From assembly GCF_009208555.1 (NCBI RefSeq), contig NZ_WFLI01000004.1, positions 1 through 64,000 on the forward strand: 64,000 bases of DNA, in the 5' to 3' direction. The number at the start of each line of letters is the position of its first letter. The first letter of the stretch is position 1. The stretch is from Janthinobacterium violaceinigrum (GTDB lineage: Bacteria > Pseudomonadota > Gammaproteobacteria > Burkholderiales > Burkholderiaceae_D). The translations under genes were made by a program, and so were the position numbers. The notes below the pieces were generated by a model. It had not been told where the DNA came from, did no database searches, and was given only the letters and a program-made list of their open reading frames with translations. This document shows, in pieces, positions 18,458 to 27,300 of this stretch.

Positions 18458-19572
18458 CGCAGCCTGTACCTTCGCTGCCGCCGCTGCGCTTCCAGCCCGC
18501 CCGCGAGTCCGCCTTTCGCCGTGAATTGCGCGCGCGCGCCGACGCCTACCTGGCGGACGAAGGAAAACACCGCTTCGGCGACCTGCGCATGCATGCGAAG
18601 ATCCTCTTCCTGGCCGCGCTGACGGTGGGGCTGTATGCGCTGGCGCTGAACGCCGAAAGCACCTGGCCGTTTGTCGCCAGCTATGTGGCCTGCCTGGTCA
18701 CGGCCATGGCGCTGGCCATGAATACCCTGCACGACGCGGCCCACAGCGCCGTCTTCCGCCAGGGAGCCTGGAACCGCGTGCTGATCCGCCTGGTGGGCCT
18801 GCCCGTGGGCGTGGACACGGATTTCTGGACCATCCGCCACGTGCACTTCCACCATACGTATGCGAACGTGGAGGGCTATGACCTCGACACGGAACCGAAT
18901 CCGTTTTTGCGCCAGACGCCGTACCAACGCTGGTCGCCCCAGTACCGCTACCAGTACCTGTACTGGCCCGTGGTGGCGGCCCTGTCGCTGCCCTACCTGA
19001 ACTGGTATGGCGACTGGCTGGACCGCTTCGGCAAGACGCCCGTGGCCGCGCACAGCCGCCTGCAGGGCTGGCGCGGCTGGCTGTCCTTCCTGGGCTGGAA
19101 GCTGGGCCACGTGGCGCTGGTGCTGGCGCTGCCCATGTGGGTGCTGCAGCAGCACGGCATCGCCTGGAACGTGGTGCTGGGCGCGTATTTCGTGGGCCAG
19201 ATGATCGCCTCGTGCGCGCTGGTGGCGCTGATCCTGGGCACGCACTGGGCCGAGGTGGAGTTTTTCCAGCCGGGGGCGGACGGCACCTTGCCGCACGACT
19301 GGTACCAGCACACGTTTTACACATCCTGCGACTGGACGCCGCAGCCGCGCGCGCTGCGCTGGCTCGGCTACTGGCTCGGCGGCTTGAATCTGCACCTCAC
19401 GCATCATCTGTTCCCCACCTGGAACCACCGCCACTACCCGGCGCTGGCGCGCATCCTGGCCGAGCTGGCGCCCCGCCACGGGCTCGCCTACCGCGAACTC
19501 GGTTACGGCCAGCTGCACGCTTCGCAGCAGAAGTTCCTGCGCGCCATGGGGCAGCCGCCCGCAAAGTCCTGA
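18454..19572 (+). CDS. membrane fatty acid desaturase
   Basis: A 372-residue di-iron acyl desaturase with the three histidine boxes HDAAH (93-97), HVHFHH (129-134) and HLTHH (close to the C-terminal end), plus four or so membrane helices. The correct start is the GTG at 18454 that overlaps the previous stop (GTGA); the frame stays open far upstream but only within the preceding gene. Last gene of the seven-gene unit. Its regiochemistry cannot be predicted; the presence of two separate di-iron oxygenases in one operon implies a lipid modified at two positions. Confidence 0.9.
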   Translation: MTQPVPSLPPLRFQPARESAFRRELRARADAYLADEGKHRFGDLRMHAKILFLAALTVGLYALALNAESTWPFVASYVACLVTAMALAMNTLHDAAHSAVFRQGAWNRVLIRLVGLPVGVDTDFWTIRHVHFHHTYANVEGYDLDTEPNPFLRQTPYQRWSPQYRYQYLYWPVVAALSLPYLNWYGDWLDRFGKTPVAAHSRLQGWRGWLSFLGWKLGHVALVLALPMWVLQQHGIAWNVVLGAYFVGQMIASCALVALILGTHWAEVEFFQPGADGTLPHDWYQHTFYTSCDWTPQPRALRWLGYWLGGLNLHLTHHLFPTWNHRHYPALARILAELAPRHGLAYRELGYGQLHASQQKFLRAMGQPPAKS

Positions 19573-19582
19573 CGAATCGCGC

Positions 19583-19610
19583 TTGACTCGGTTTCCGTTC
19601 CGTCTTACAT
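19583..19610 (+). promoter_or_regulatory. candidate promoter of the regulator operon
   Basis: TTGACT and TTACAT hexamers 16 nt apart, about 30 nt before the GbsR/MarR-like gene. The -35 is close to consensus and the -10 is weaker. This gap is the only non-coding break in the 12.6-22.3 kb locus, so a promoter is expected here. Confidence 0.5.
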
Positions 19611-19628
19611 TTCTGTAACGACAGAAAT
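19609..19628. promoter_or_regulatory. perfect palindrome, candidate operator
   Basis: ATTTCTGT and ACAGAAAT, an 8-bp perfect inverted repeat around AACG. It overlaps the candidate -10 and start-site region directly upstream of a gene for a winged-helix dimeric regulator. The placement is what an autoregulatory repressor site would look like. Binding is inferred only from position and symmetry. Confidence 0.55.
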
Positions 19629-19639
19629 AAGAGAAAACC

Positions 19640-20203
19640 ATGGAACTGAGTCCAACCACGCAAAAATACATCCTCCACTGGGGCGAAATGGGCACCCGCT
19701 GGGGCGTCAACCGCACGGTGGCGCAGATCCACGCGCTGCTGTTCCTGGCAAATGCACCGCTGACGGCGGAAGACATCGCGGCCAGCCTGAACGTGGCCCG
19801 CTCGAATGTCAGCAACAGCCTGAAGGAATTGCAAAGCTGGGGCCTGGTCCGCATCACGCACGTGTTGAAGGACCGGCGCGACCACTTCGTCGCCTTGCAG
19901 GATGTGTGGGAAATCTTCAGGGTCATCATGGAAGAGCGCAAGCGGCGCGAGATCGATCCGACCCTGACGGTGCTGCGCGAGTGCGCGATCGAGGGCGAAC
20001 AGGATGCGGCCATACCGCCAGAAACGCTGGCGCGCATGGGCGAAGTGCTGGCCTTCCTGGAAATGCTGAGCAGCACCTACAGCGACTATAAAAATCTGCC
20101 GCCGGCGACCCTGCAGCGCATGCTGTCGATGGGCGGCAAGGTGGCCAAGTTCCTCAGCCCGGACGACAAGCCGGCCAAACCGAAAAAGCCGGGCAAGTCG
20201 TGA
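19640..20203 (+). CDS. GbsR/MarR-family transcriptional regulator
   Basis: A 187-residue regulator. The N-terminal 100 residues form a winged helix: AEDIAASLNVARSNVSNSLKEL is the recognition region, followed by a wing with DRRDHFVAL. A helical C-terminal half is typical of GbsR-like dimers, ending in a lysine-rich tail. It heads a second unit and is coupled to the next gene by GTGA. With the palindrome just upstream it is the natural candidate to control this locus, possibly in response to the lipid or a precursor. ATG start at 19640. Confidence 0.87.
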   Translation: MELSPTTQKYILHWGEMGTRWGVNRTVAQIHALLFLANAPLTAEDIAASLNVARSNVSNSLKELQSWGLVRITHVLKDRRDHFVALQDVWEIFRVIMEERKRREIDPTLTVLRECAIEGEQDAAIPPETLARMGEVLAFLEMLSSTYSDYKNLPPATLQRMLSMGGKVAKFLSPDDKPAKPKKPGKS

Positions 20204-20844
20204 ACGGGCCGTCCGAAGGAGAGCTGTTCCGGAAGGTGATGGGGGCGCAGTGGCTCGCCCTGCACCCGGACATCCGCCGCCGCTTCGAGAAAAATCCCGC
20301 GCCGGGCCAGCCCCTGTACTACCAGGGCGAACTCACCGAACTTTCCAGCTCGCGCCTGGGCAAGGTGCTGGGCTGGCTCACGCGTCCCTTCATCGACGGC
20401 GCCCTGATTCCGCATGACGATCACGATTTCCCCGTCGATATCGAAGTCTATTCGCGCCCCGATTGCCCCTTCATCTACAAGCAGCGCACCTACCGCCTGC
20501 ATGGCCGCGCGCCGATCCGCTTCACCTCCTACATGGCGGAAAGCGCAAAAGGCGAAGTGCTCGAATACGTGGGCATGGGCCTGGGCATGAAGCTGCTGCT
20601 CCACGTCGAGGAGGGCAACCTGCACTTCACCAGCGACGGCTATTTTTGGGATATTTTCGGCTGGCGGATGCCGCTGCCCGGCGTGCTCACGCCCGGCAAG
20701 ACCTATCTGTGCCACCGCAACGACACGCCGCAGCAGTTCAACATCCGCATCGAGATCCGCCATGCGCTGTTCGGCACCACGTTTACCCAGGTCGGCGTAT
20801 TCCGCGAAAGCGCGGCGCCGGCAAGTCACAAGGAGACACCATGA
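20200..20844 (+). CDS. DUF4166 domain-containing protein
   Basis: A 214-residue soluble protein matching the DUF4166 pattern: an N-terminal MGAQWLALHPDIRRRFE segment and a beta-rich body with GLGMKLLLHVEEGNLHFTSDGYFW. In other bacteria DUF4166 is often found beside or fused to dehydrogenases, as far as I recall. The fold is beta-rich and may bind a lipid, but this is speculative. The GTG start overlaps the regulator stop, and its own stop overlaps the next ATG. Confidence 0.78.
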   Translation: MNGPSEGELFRKVMGAQWLALHPDIRRRFEKNPAPGQPLYYQGELTELSSSRLGKVLGWLTRPFIDGALIPHDDHDFPVDIEVYSRPDCPFIYKQRTYRLHGRAPIRFTSYMAESAKGEVLEYVGMGLGMKLLLHVEEGNLHFTSDGYFWDIFGWRMPLPGVLTPGKTYLCHRNDTPQQFNIRIEIRHALFGTTFTQVGVFRESAAPASHKETP

Positions 20845-22304
20845 ATACGCATCTGCTGGCCCTGCAACTGATGGCGGCGCAAGGCTGCCTGGGCGCCTTC
20901 GACACCATCTACCACCATGAAATCACGGAGGCGCTGCCGCAAAAGGCGTCGGCGCGCCTCGAATTGACGATCCATGCGACGCGCGCCCTGATCTACAGCC
21001 TGCTGTTCGTGGGCCTGGCCGCCTGGGAGTGGCATGGCGCCTGGGCCTGGGTACTGGTGATCGTGTTTGGCGTGGAAATCGTGCTGACCCTGTGGGATTT
21101 CGTGGTGGAAGACCAGACCCGTCTCCTGCCCGCCACGGAACGGGTCACGCACACGGTGCTGGCGATTAACGCTGGCGCCTTCATCGCGCTCTTGGCCCTG
21201 AACAGCAGCGAGTGGGCCAGCTTGCCGACGGCCCTCGTGTGGCAGCCGTATGGCTGGCTCAGCGTCTTTCTCGCCCTGTGCGGCGTGGGCGTGGGCCTGT
21301 CCGGCCTGCGCGACGCGTATGCCGTGTGGCAGCTGGGACGGCGCCAGGCACAGGAGACGGCAGAGCAGGAGGAGCAGCTGTGCTTTGCCAGCACGCCGCA
21401 GTCCGTGCTGGTGACGGGCGCCACGGGCTTCATCGGCCAGCAACTGGTGGCTGCCTTGCTGGCCGATGGCCACGCGGTGACGGTGCTGACGCGCCAGCCG
21501 AAACAGGCCGCATGGACCTTCGACGGCCAGGTGCGCTGCATCGCGGCGCTGGACGAGCTGTCGGCCGCGCAGCGCATCGACATGGTGGTCAACCTGGCCG
21601 GCGCGCGCATCGTCGGACGTCGCTGGACGCCAGCGCGCAAGGCGGCCCTGCGCCGCAGCCGGGTGGCGCTGACGCAGGACCTGGTGGCGTGGATCGCCCG
21701 CGCGCAGCACAAGCCGAGGGTGCTGCTGTCGGCGTCGGCCATCGGCTACTACGGCGTGCAGCCGCAGGGCGATGCCACGGCGTTGACGGAGGACAGCGCG
21801 CCGCAAGCCATCTTCATGTCGCAGCTGTGCCAGGAATGGGAAGCGGCCGCGCGCCAGGCGGAACGATACGGCGTGCAGGTGGGCTGCATGCGCTTTGGCC
21901 TCGTCTTCGGCCACCAGGGTTCGCTGCCGCAGATGCTGCTGCCGATACGCTTCGGCGTGGGCGGTCCGCTGGGCAGCGGCAGGCAGTGGGTCACGTGGGT
22001 GCATGTGCGCGACGTCATCCGCGGCATTGCCCATCTGGCGCGCCGCAGCGAAGACCATGCGGTGAACGGCGCGTATAACTTCTGCGCCCCGGACGCCATC
22101 GAGCAGCGCCGCTTTGCCCGGGTGGCGGGCGCCGTGCTGCACCGGCCCGCGTTCATGCCCACGCCGGCGTGGCTGATGCGCGCCTTGCTGGGCGAGCAGG
22201 CCGACTTGCTGGTGGAAGGCCAGCGGGTCGCCCCGCGCCGGCTGACGGAAGACGGCTTTGTCTTCCGCTATCCGACCGTGGAAGGCGCGCTGCGCAGCCT
22301 GTAG
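20841..22304 (+). CDS. membrane domain fused to TIGR01777/YfcH-type SDR
   Basis: A 487-residue fusion. Residues 1 to about 165 form a membrane domain of four or so helices with a charged N-terminal segment (DTIYHHEITE). From about residue 187 a full SDR of the TIGR01777 (YfcH) family follows, with GATGFIG at 193-199, NLAGARIVGRRW, SASAIGYYG and the DUF1731-like C-terminus ending TEDGFVFRYPTVEGAL. The real start is the ATG at 20841 overlapping the DUF4166 stop. A membrane-tethered reductase or epimerase next to a lipid operon suggests work on a membrane substrate. Confidence 0.85.
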   Translation: MNTHLLALQLMAAQGCLGAFDTIYHHEITEALPQKASARLELTIHATRALIYSLLFVGLAAWEWHGAWAWVLVIVFGVEIVLTLWDFVVEDQTRLLPATERVTHTVLAINAGAFIALLALNSSEWASLPTALVWQPYGWLSVFLALCGVGVGLSGLRDAYAVWQLGRRQAQETAEQEEQLCFASTPQSVLVTGATGFIGQQLVAALLADGHAVTVLTRQPKQAAWTFDGQVRCIAALDELSAAQRIDMVVNLAGARIVGRRWTPARKAALRRSRVALTQDLVAWIARAQHKPRVLLSASAIGYYGVQPQGDATALTEDSAPQAIFMSQLCQEWEAAARQAERYGVQVGCMRFGLVFGHQGSLPQMLLPIRFGVGGPLGSGRQWVTWVHVRDVIRGIAHLARRSEDHAVNGAYNFCAPDAIEQRRFARVAGAVLHRPAFMPTPAWLMRALLGEQADLLVEGQRVAPRRLTEDGFVFRYPTVEGALRSL

Positions 22305-22348
22305 CCTGGCGTAGAATGGGGCATTGGAGATGCATTGGAGTTCAATCT

Positions 22349-23737
22349 ATGCCCCGCTTCAGCCATACGATAGACGGCCATACCTATGCCTTCGCCAGCC
22401 TGAAGGAGCTGCTGGCGAAGGCCACGCCGCTGCGTTCGGGCGATGTGCTGGCGGGCGTGGCGGCCGCCAGCGCGCGGGAGCGGGTGGCGGCGCAGCTGGC
22501 GCTGGCGGACGTGCCCTTATTGACCTTTCTCAATGAGGCGCTGGTGCCGTATGAAGACGATGAAGTCACGCGCCTGATCATCGATTCGCATGACCGTGCC
22601 GCATTTGCGTCCCTTTCGCACCTGTGCGTGGGCGATTTCCGGGACTGGCTGCTCGACGACGCAGCGGATACGCAAACGCTGTCCGAGGTCGCCGCCGGCA
22701 TCACGCCCGAGATGGCGGCGGCCGTCTCAAAAATCATGCGCTTGCAGGACTTGGTGCTGGTGGCCCGCAAATGCCAGGCCGTCACGGCCTTCCGCAACAC
22801 CCTGGGCCTGGCGGGCCGCTTGTCCACGCGGCTGCAGCCGAACCATCCCACCGATGACGCCACGGGCATTGCCGCGTCCATGCTCGATGGCCTGCTGCTG
22901 GGCAGCGGCGACGCCGTGATCGGCATCAATCCCGCCACCGACAATGTGGTGCAGGTGGTGGCACTGCTGCAGCTGCTCGACGCCGTCATCGACCAGTACC
23001 AGATTCCCACGCAGTCGTGCGTGCTCACGCACATCACCAATACGCTCGAAGCGATACGCCGCGGCGCGCCCGTCGACCTGGTGTTCCAGTCGGTGGCGGG
23101 CACGCAGGCGGCCAACCGCAGCTTCGGCATCGATTTGTCCCTGCTGGCCGAGGGGCGGGCGGCGGCCCTGTCGCTGGGGCGCGGCACGGTGGGTCGCAAT
23201 GTCATGTATTTCGAGACGGGCCAGGGCAGCGCGCTGTCGGCGAGCGCCCACCACGGCATGGACCAGCAGACGTGCGAGGCGCGCGCGTATGCGGTGGCGC
23301 GCGCGTTCCAGCCGCTGCTGGTCAATGCCGTGGTGGGCTTCATCGGCCCCGAGTATCTGTACGACGGCAAGCAGATCCTGCGCGCGGGACTGGAAGACCA
23401 TTTCTGCGCCAAGCTGCTTGGGCTGCCCATGGGCTGCGACGTGTGCTACACCAACCACGCGGAAGCGGACCAGGATGACATGGACGCCTTGCTGACTATG
23501 CTGGGCGTGGCCGGCTGCAATTTCATCATGGGCGTGCCGGGCGCGGACGACATCATGCTCGGCTACCAGAGCACCTCGTTCCACGACGCCCTGTATGCGC
23601 GCCGCGTGCTGGGCCTGCGTCCTGCGCCCGAATTCGAGGCCTGGCTGGCGCGCATGCAGATCACGGATGCACAGGGCCTGTTGCACACGGCGCTGGCGCC
23701 CGCCTTCCAGGCGGCCCTGCTGCGCCTGGACGACTAG
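22349..23737 (+). CDS. eutB: ethanolamine ammonia-lyase large subunit
   Basis: The TIM-barrel subunit of the adenosylcobalamin-dependent ethanolamine ammonia-lyase, which converts ethanolamine to acetaldehyde and ammonia. The 462-residue length is normal for the family, with conserved stretches RNTLGLAGRLSTRLQPNHP, GDAVIGINPATD, QQTCEARAYA and NHAEADQDDMD. ATG start at 22349 after a TTGGAG ribosome site. The small subunit follows 9 nt later. No eutA reactivase, permease or microcompartment shell gene is in the window, so this is a minimal cytosolic eutBC. Confidence 0.95.
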   Translation: MPRFSHTIDGHTYAFASLKELLAKATPLRSGDVLAGVAAASARERVAAQLALADVPLLTFLNEALVPYEDDEVTRLIIDSHDRAAFASLSHLCVGDFRDWLLDDAADTQTLSEVAAGITPEMAAAVSKIMRLQDLVLVARKCQAVTAFRNTLGLAGRLSTRLQPNHPTDDATGIAASMLDGLLLGSGDAVIGINPATDNVVQVVALLQLLDAVIDQYQIPTQSCVLTHITNTLEAIRRGAPVDLVFQSVAGTQAANRSFGIDLSLLAEGRAAALSLGRGTVGRNVMYFETGQGSALSASAHHGMDQQTCEARAYAVARAFQPLLVNAVVGFIGPEYLYDGKQILRAGLEDHFCAKLLGLPMGCDVCYTNHAEADQDDMDALLTMLGVAGCNFIMGVPGADDIMLGYQSTSFHDALYARRVLGLRPAPEFEAWLARMQITDAQGLLHTALAPAFQAALLRLDD

Positions 23738-23746
23738 GGAGGATGC

Positions 23747-24520
23747 ATGGACGAGAACAAGCCGTGGCACGCGCTGCGCACGCATACGGCGGCGCGCATC
23801 GCGCTGGGACGCCGCGGCGTGAGCGTGCCCACCCGCGCGCAGCTGGCCTTCCAGCTGGCCCACGCGCAGGCGCGCGACGCCGTGCACCTGGCGCTCGACG
23901 GCGAGGCCCTGGCGCAGGCGCTGGCGGAACAGGGGCTGGCCAGCGTGCAGCTGCACAGCGCCGCTGCCACGCGCACCGTCTACCTGCAGCGGCCCGACCT
24001 GGGGCGCCGGCTCGACGACGCTTCGCGCGCACGGCTGGCCGTTGGTGTAACGGGCGTGGATCTGGCGCTGGTGGCGGCCGACGGCCTGTCGGCGCTGGCC
24101 GTGCAGCGCCACGCGGCGCCGTTCCTGGCCGCCTTGCGCGCACGGCTGGCGCTGGAAGCGTGGACGCTGTCGCCGCTGCACATCGTGGCGCAGGGGCGGG
24201 TGGCGGTGGGCGACGAGGTGGGGGCGTTGCTGAAGGCGCGCGCCGTGCTGGTGCTGATCGGCGAGCGGCCGGGCCTGAGTTCCCCCGACAGCCTGGGCCT
24301 GTACCTGACGTGGGCGCCAAAAGTAGGCTTGCTGGACGAGCACCGCAACTGCATCTCGAACGTGCGTCCGCAAGGCCTGGCGTATGCGCCGGCCGCGTAC
24401 CGGCTGCACTACCTGCTGGCGCAGGCGTTCCGGCGGCAGCTGTCGGGCGTGGACTTGAAGGATGAAACGGTGGAAGAGGGCGCGGCCCTGGCGGGCACGC
24501 GTAATTTCCTGCTGGAGTGA
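23747..24520 (+). CDS. eutC: ethanolamine ammonia-lyase small subunit
   Basis: The 257-residue partner of EutB that contributes to cobalamin binding. Recognisable are the N-terminal [24 protein letters not shown]-like [11 protein letters not shown] and [14 protein letters not shown] followed by the conserved CISNVRP. It begins 9 nt after the eutB stop behind a GGGAGG ribosome site, so the pair is one operon. It converges on tsaD with a 10-nt gap and no obvious terminator between them. Confidence 0.95.
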   Translation: MDENKPWHALRTHTAARIALGRRGVSVPTRAQLAFQLAHAQARDAVHLALDGEALAQALAEQGLASVQLHSAAATRTVYLQRPDLGRRLDDASRARLAVGVTGVDLALVAADGLSALAVQRHAAPFLAALRARLALEAWTLSPLHIVAQGRVAVGDEVGALLKARAVLVLIGERPGLSSPDSLGLYLTWAPKVGLLDEHRNCISNVRPQGLAYAPAAYRLHYLLAQAFRRQLSGVDLKDETVEEGAALAGTRNFLLE

Positions 24521-24530
24521 GCGGCGGGGA

Positions 24531-25571
24531 TCAGACTTCGCGGATTTCGTCCAGCGGCCAGCGCGGGCGCACATTGAACGAGTAATCGTGCTTGGCCGCC
24601 TGCGGGTTGATCTGCAGGCGCATGGCGCCGGCAAAGGCGATCATGGCGCCGTTATCGGTACAGAATTCCAGCTCCGGGTAATACACTTTGAAGCGTTTCT
24701 TGGCGGCCGCCGCGTTGAGCGAGGCGCGCAATTGCGCGTTGGCGCCCACGCCGCCGGCGATCACCAGGCGCTTCAAGCCCGTGTGCTTGAGGGCGGACAC
24801 GCATTTGGCCGTCAGCACGTCGACGATGGCGTCGACGAAGCCGCGCGCGATGTTCGCTTTGTCCTGCTCGCAGATATTGGCGATGACTTTTTCTTCATGG
24901 TTCTTCACGACCGTCAGCACGGCCGTCTTCAGCCCCGAAAAGCTGAAGTTGAAATCCTTCGAGTGCAGCATGGGGCGAGGCAGCTTGTAGGCAAGCGGAT
25001 CGCCGAATTCGGCCAGGCGCGAAATGGCGGGGCCGCCCGGATAGCCCAGTCCCAGCAGCTTGGCCGACTTGTCGAATGCCTCGCCGGCCGCATCGTCCAG
25101 GGTTTCGCCCAGCATCGTGTACTGGCCCACGCCATCGACGCGCATCAGTTGCGTGTGGCCGCCCGATACCAGCAGCGCGATGAACGGAAATTCCGGCGGC
25201 TCCGACGCCAGCAGCGGCGACAGCAGATGGCCTTCCAGGTGGTGGATGCCCAGCACGGGCTTGTTGATGGCCAGGCCCAGGCTGCAGGCGACGGAGGACC
25301 CCACCAGCAGCGCGCCGGCCAGTCCGGGACCCTGCGTGTAGGCGATGGCGTCGATCTCGGGCAGGGTGATGCCGGCCTTGGAAAGGGTTTCATCGAGCAG
25401 CGGGATGGCGCGGCGGATATGGTCGCGCGACGCCAGTTCCGGCACCACGCCGCCATATTGCTCGTGCATGGCTACTTGCGAATAGAGGGCGTGCGACAGC
25501 AGGCCGCGTTGCGTGTCGTACAAGGCCAGGCCGGTTTCGTCACAGGAGGATTCGACGCCAAGAACAATCAT
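24531..25571 (-). CDS. tsaD: tRNA N6-adenosine threonylcarbamoyltransferase TsaD
   Basis: Essential Kae1/TsaD family enzyme that completes t6A37 synthesis on ANN-decoding tRNAs, together with TsaB and TsaE. The 346-residue protein begins [14 protein letters not shown] and has the metal-binding HHLEGH motif, LVSGGHTQL and [10 protein letters not shown]. The start at 25571 gives the usual N-terminus; the longer frame upstream is non-homologous. The genes for TsaB and TsaE are not in the window. It is divergent from the NirD-like gene. Confidence 0.97.
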   Translation of the reverse strand: MIVLGVESSCDETGLALYDTQRGLLSHALYSQVAMHEQYGGVVPELASRDHIRRAIPLLDETLSKAGITLPEIDAIAYTQGPGLAGALLVGSSVACSLGLAINKPVLGIHHLEGHLLSPLLASEPPEFPFIALLVSGGHTQLMRVDGVGQYTMLGETLDDAAGEAFDKSAKLLGLGYPGGPAISRLAEFGDPLAYKLPRPMLHSKDFNFSFSGLKTAVLTVVKNHEEKVIANICEQDKANIARGFVDAIVDVLTAKCVSALKHTGLKRLVIAGGVGANAQLRASLNAAAAKKRFKVYYPELEFCTDNGAMIAFAGAMRLQINPQAAKHDYSFNVRPRWPLDEIREV

Positions 25572-25780
25572 GAAGGTGCTAAATAGGGAGGAGTAATCCG
25601 CCATTGTAAAGGAAAGCCGGGCAGTCCACCGTGCGGCGGGCGCACCATTTCGGCGGCAGTGTGCACTCGCGCAGTGCGCTGCGGTGGGTCTTTTCCCGTA
25701 TTTTGGCCGTTCTGCGCCCGCAGCGGCACTGGCACCGCTCTTGCTTAGACAGGCATGTGCCTTTTTCACGGGAGTCCGCG

Positions 25781-26191
25781 ATGCCAGAACAATGGAAAAT
25801 GATATGCCGCCTGAAGGACATGCCGCTGGCCGGCGCGCGCATGGTGCAGCGGGGCCTGGCGTGGCAGGACTTGCCGGGCGTGGCGCTGTTCCGCGCGCTG
25901 GATGATACGGTGTACGCCTTGCTCGACACGGTGCCCTGCCTGGGCGGCCCGCTGGCGCACGGGGTGCTGATGGAGAAAAACCTGATGGGCCCGAAGAACA
26001 GCTGGATCATCGAGCTCGATTCGGGCCGCCTGGTGGCGCCCGTGCAGGGCATGGCGCGCCTGTACGCCGTGCGCATCCTCGATGGGCGCATCTACCTGGA
26101 TGTCAATGAACTCAATATCCCGGCCAGCAAGGCCGAACAGGCGCTGGCGGGATCGTTTGCCGTGCTGCCGCATGTGCAGATGGCAGGATGA
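25781..26191 (+). CDS. NirD-like nitrite reductase small-subunit family protein (Rieske fold without ligands)
   Basis: A 136-residue NirD-type protein: [14 protein letters not shown] at the N-terminus, then [29 protein letters not shown] and [14 protein letters not shown]. At the two Rieske ligand loops the expected Cys-x-His pairs are missing (CLGG in the first, GPKNSW in the second), so it should not bind a 2Fe-2S cluster. Ligand-less NirD proteins are known, for example in E. coli. The usual partner NirB is not adjacent, which is unusual. ATG start at 25781 after ACGGGAG. Confidence 0.78.
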   Translation: MPEQWKMICRLKDMPLAGARMVQRGLAWQDLPGVALFRALDDTVYALLDTVPCLGGPLAHGVLMEKNLMGPKNSWIIELDSGRLVAPVQGMARLYAVRILDGRIYLDVNELNIPASKAEQALAGSFAVLPHVQMAG

Positions 26192-26195
26192 GGAA

Positions 26196-26222
26196 AAAAA
26201 CGGCGCACAAGGCGCCGTTTTT
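26196..26222. terminator. bidirectional rho-independent terminator
   Basis: A CGGCGC / GCGCCG stem around a five-base ACAAG loop, flanked by an A-run on the left and a T-run on the right. It can terminate the NirD-like gene rightward and the DAHP synthase gene leftward, which converge here. Confidence 0.85.
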
Positions 26223-26238
26223 CGTATCCGCAGCTGGC

Positions 26239-27300
26239 TTATGCCGGGCGGTTTAACAAATGCGCATGCGCATCGCGCAGCATGGTGGCCGTCGTGTCCC
26301 AGTCGATGCAGCCGTCGGTGACGGAGCAGCCGTAGGTCAGTTGCGACAGGTCTTGCGGGATCTTCTGGTTGCCGCCGACGATGTTCGATTCGATCATCAC
26401 GCCCACCAGCGAGCGGTTGCCCTGGCGGATCTGGTTGACCACGTCGGCCATCACCAGCGGTTGCAGTTCCGGCTTCTTGTAGCTGTTCGCGTGCGAGCAG
26501 TCGACCACCAGGTTGGCCGGCAGCTTGGCCTTGGCCAGTGCCTGTTCGGCGATGGCGATCGAGACCGAATCGTAGTTCGGGCGGCCGTCGCCGCCGCGCA
26601 GCACCACGTGGCCGTACGCGTTGCCGCGCGTGCGCACGATGGCGACATTGCCTTCGCCGTTAATGCCCAGGAAGGAGTGCGGATGCGCCGACGACAGGAT
26701 GGCATTGACGGCGATGCTGATGTCGCCATCGGTGCCGTTCTTGAAGCCGACGGGCGTCGACAGGCCCGACGACATTTCGCGGTGCGTCTGCGATTCCGTG
26801 GTGCGCGCGCCGATGGCCGTCCAGGCGATCAGGTCGCCCAGGTATTGCGGCGAGATGGGGTCCAGCGCCTCGGTGGCGGTGGGCAGGCCCAGTTCGCACA
26901 CGTCGAGCAGGAACTGGCGCGCCTTTTCCATGCCTTCGTTGACCTTGAACGAGTCGTCCATGTACGGGTCGTTGATATAGCCTTTCCAGCCCGTGGTGGT
27001 ACGCGGTTTTTCGAAATACACGCGCATCACCAGCAGCATCGTGTCCTTGACTTCCTCTTGCAGCGCTTTCAGGCGGCGCGCGTAATCGAGGCCGGCGACG
27101 GGGTCGTGGATGGAGCAGGGACCGACGACGACGAACAGGCGCTGGTCCTTGCGGTCGATGATGTTGCGCAGCGCTTCGCGGCCGCGGCTGACGGTGTCGA
27201 AGGCGCTTTCCGACAGGGGCAGCTTGGCGTGCAGTTCGGCCGGCGTCGGCATGGGCGCGAAGGAGGTGACGTTGATATTTTCGATGTCTGGCGTATTCAT
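26239..27300 (-). CDS. aroG: 3-deoxy-7-phosphoheptulonate (DAHP) synthase, class I
   Basis: First enzyme of the shikimate pathway, condensing phosphoenolpyruvate with erythrose-4-phosphate. The 353-residue protein has the class I (AroF/G/H) motifs: GPCSIHD, KPRTTTGWKGYINDP, ARTTESQTHREM, GTDGDISIAVNAI and DCSHANS. The start was chosen at 27300 (MNTPDIENINV); a longer in-frame extension lacks homology. The isozyme and its feedback amino acid cannot be assigned confidently. Monocistronic, ending at a strong terminator. Confidence 0.93.
   Translation of the reverse strand: MNTPDIENINVTSFAPMPTPAELHAKLPLSESAFDTVSRGREALRNIIDRKDQRLFVVVGPCSIHDPVAGLDYARRLKALQEEVKDTMLLVMRVYFEKPRTTTGWKGYINDPYMDDSFKVNEGMEKARQFLLDVCELGLPTATEALDPISPQYLGDLIAWTAIGARTTESQTHREMSSGLSTPVGFKNGTDGDISIAVNAILSSAHPHSFLGINGEGNVAIVRTRGNAYGHVVLRGGDGRPNYDSVSIAIAEQALAKAKLPANLVVDCSHANSYKKPELQPLVMADVVNQIRQGNRSLVGVMIESNIVGGNQKIPQDLSQLTYGCSVTDGCIDWDTTATMLRDAHAHLLNRPA

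Noticed and set aside
22727..24634. 635-residue open frame on the minus strand
   Set aside because: Antisense to eutB and eutC, which are unambiguous.
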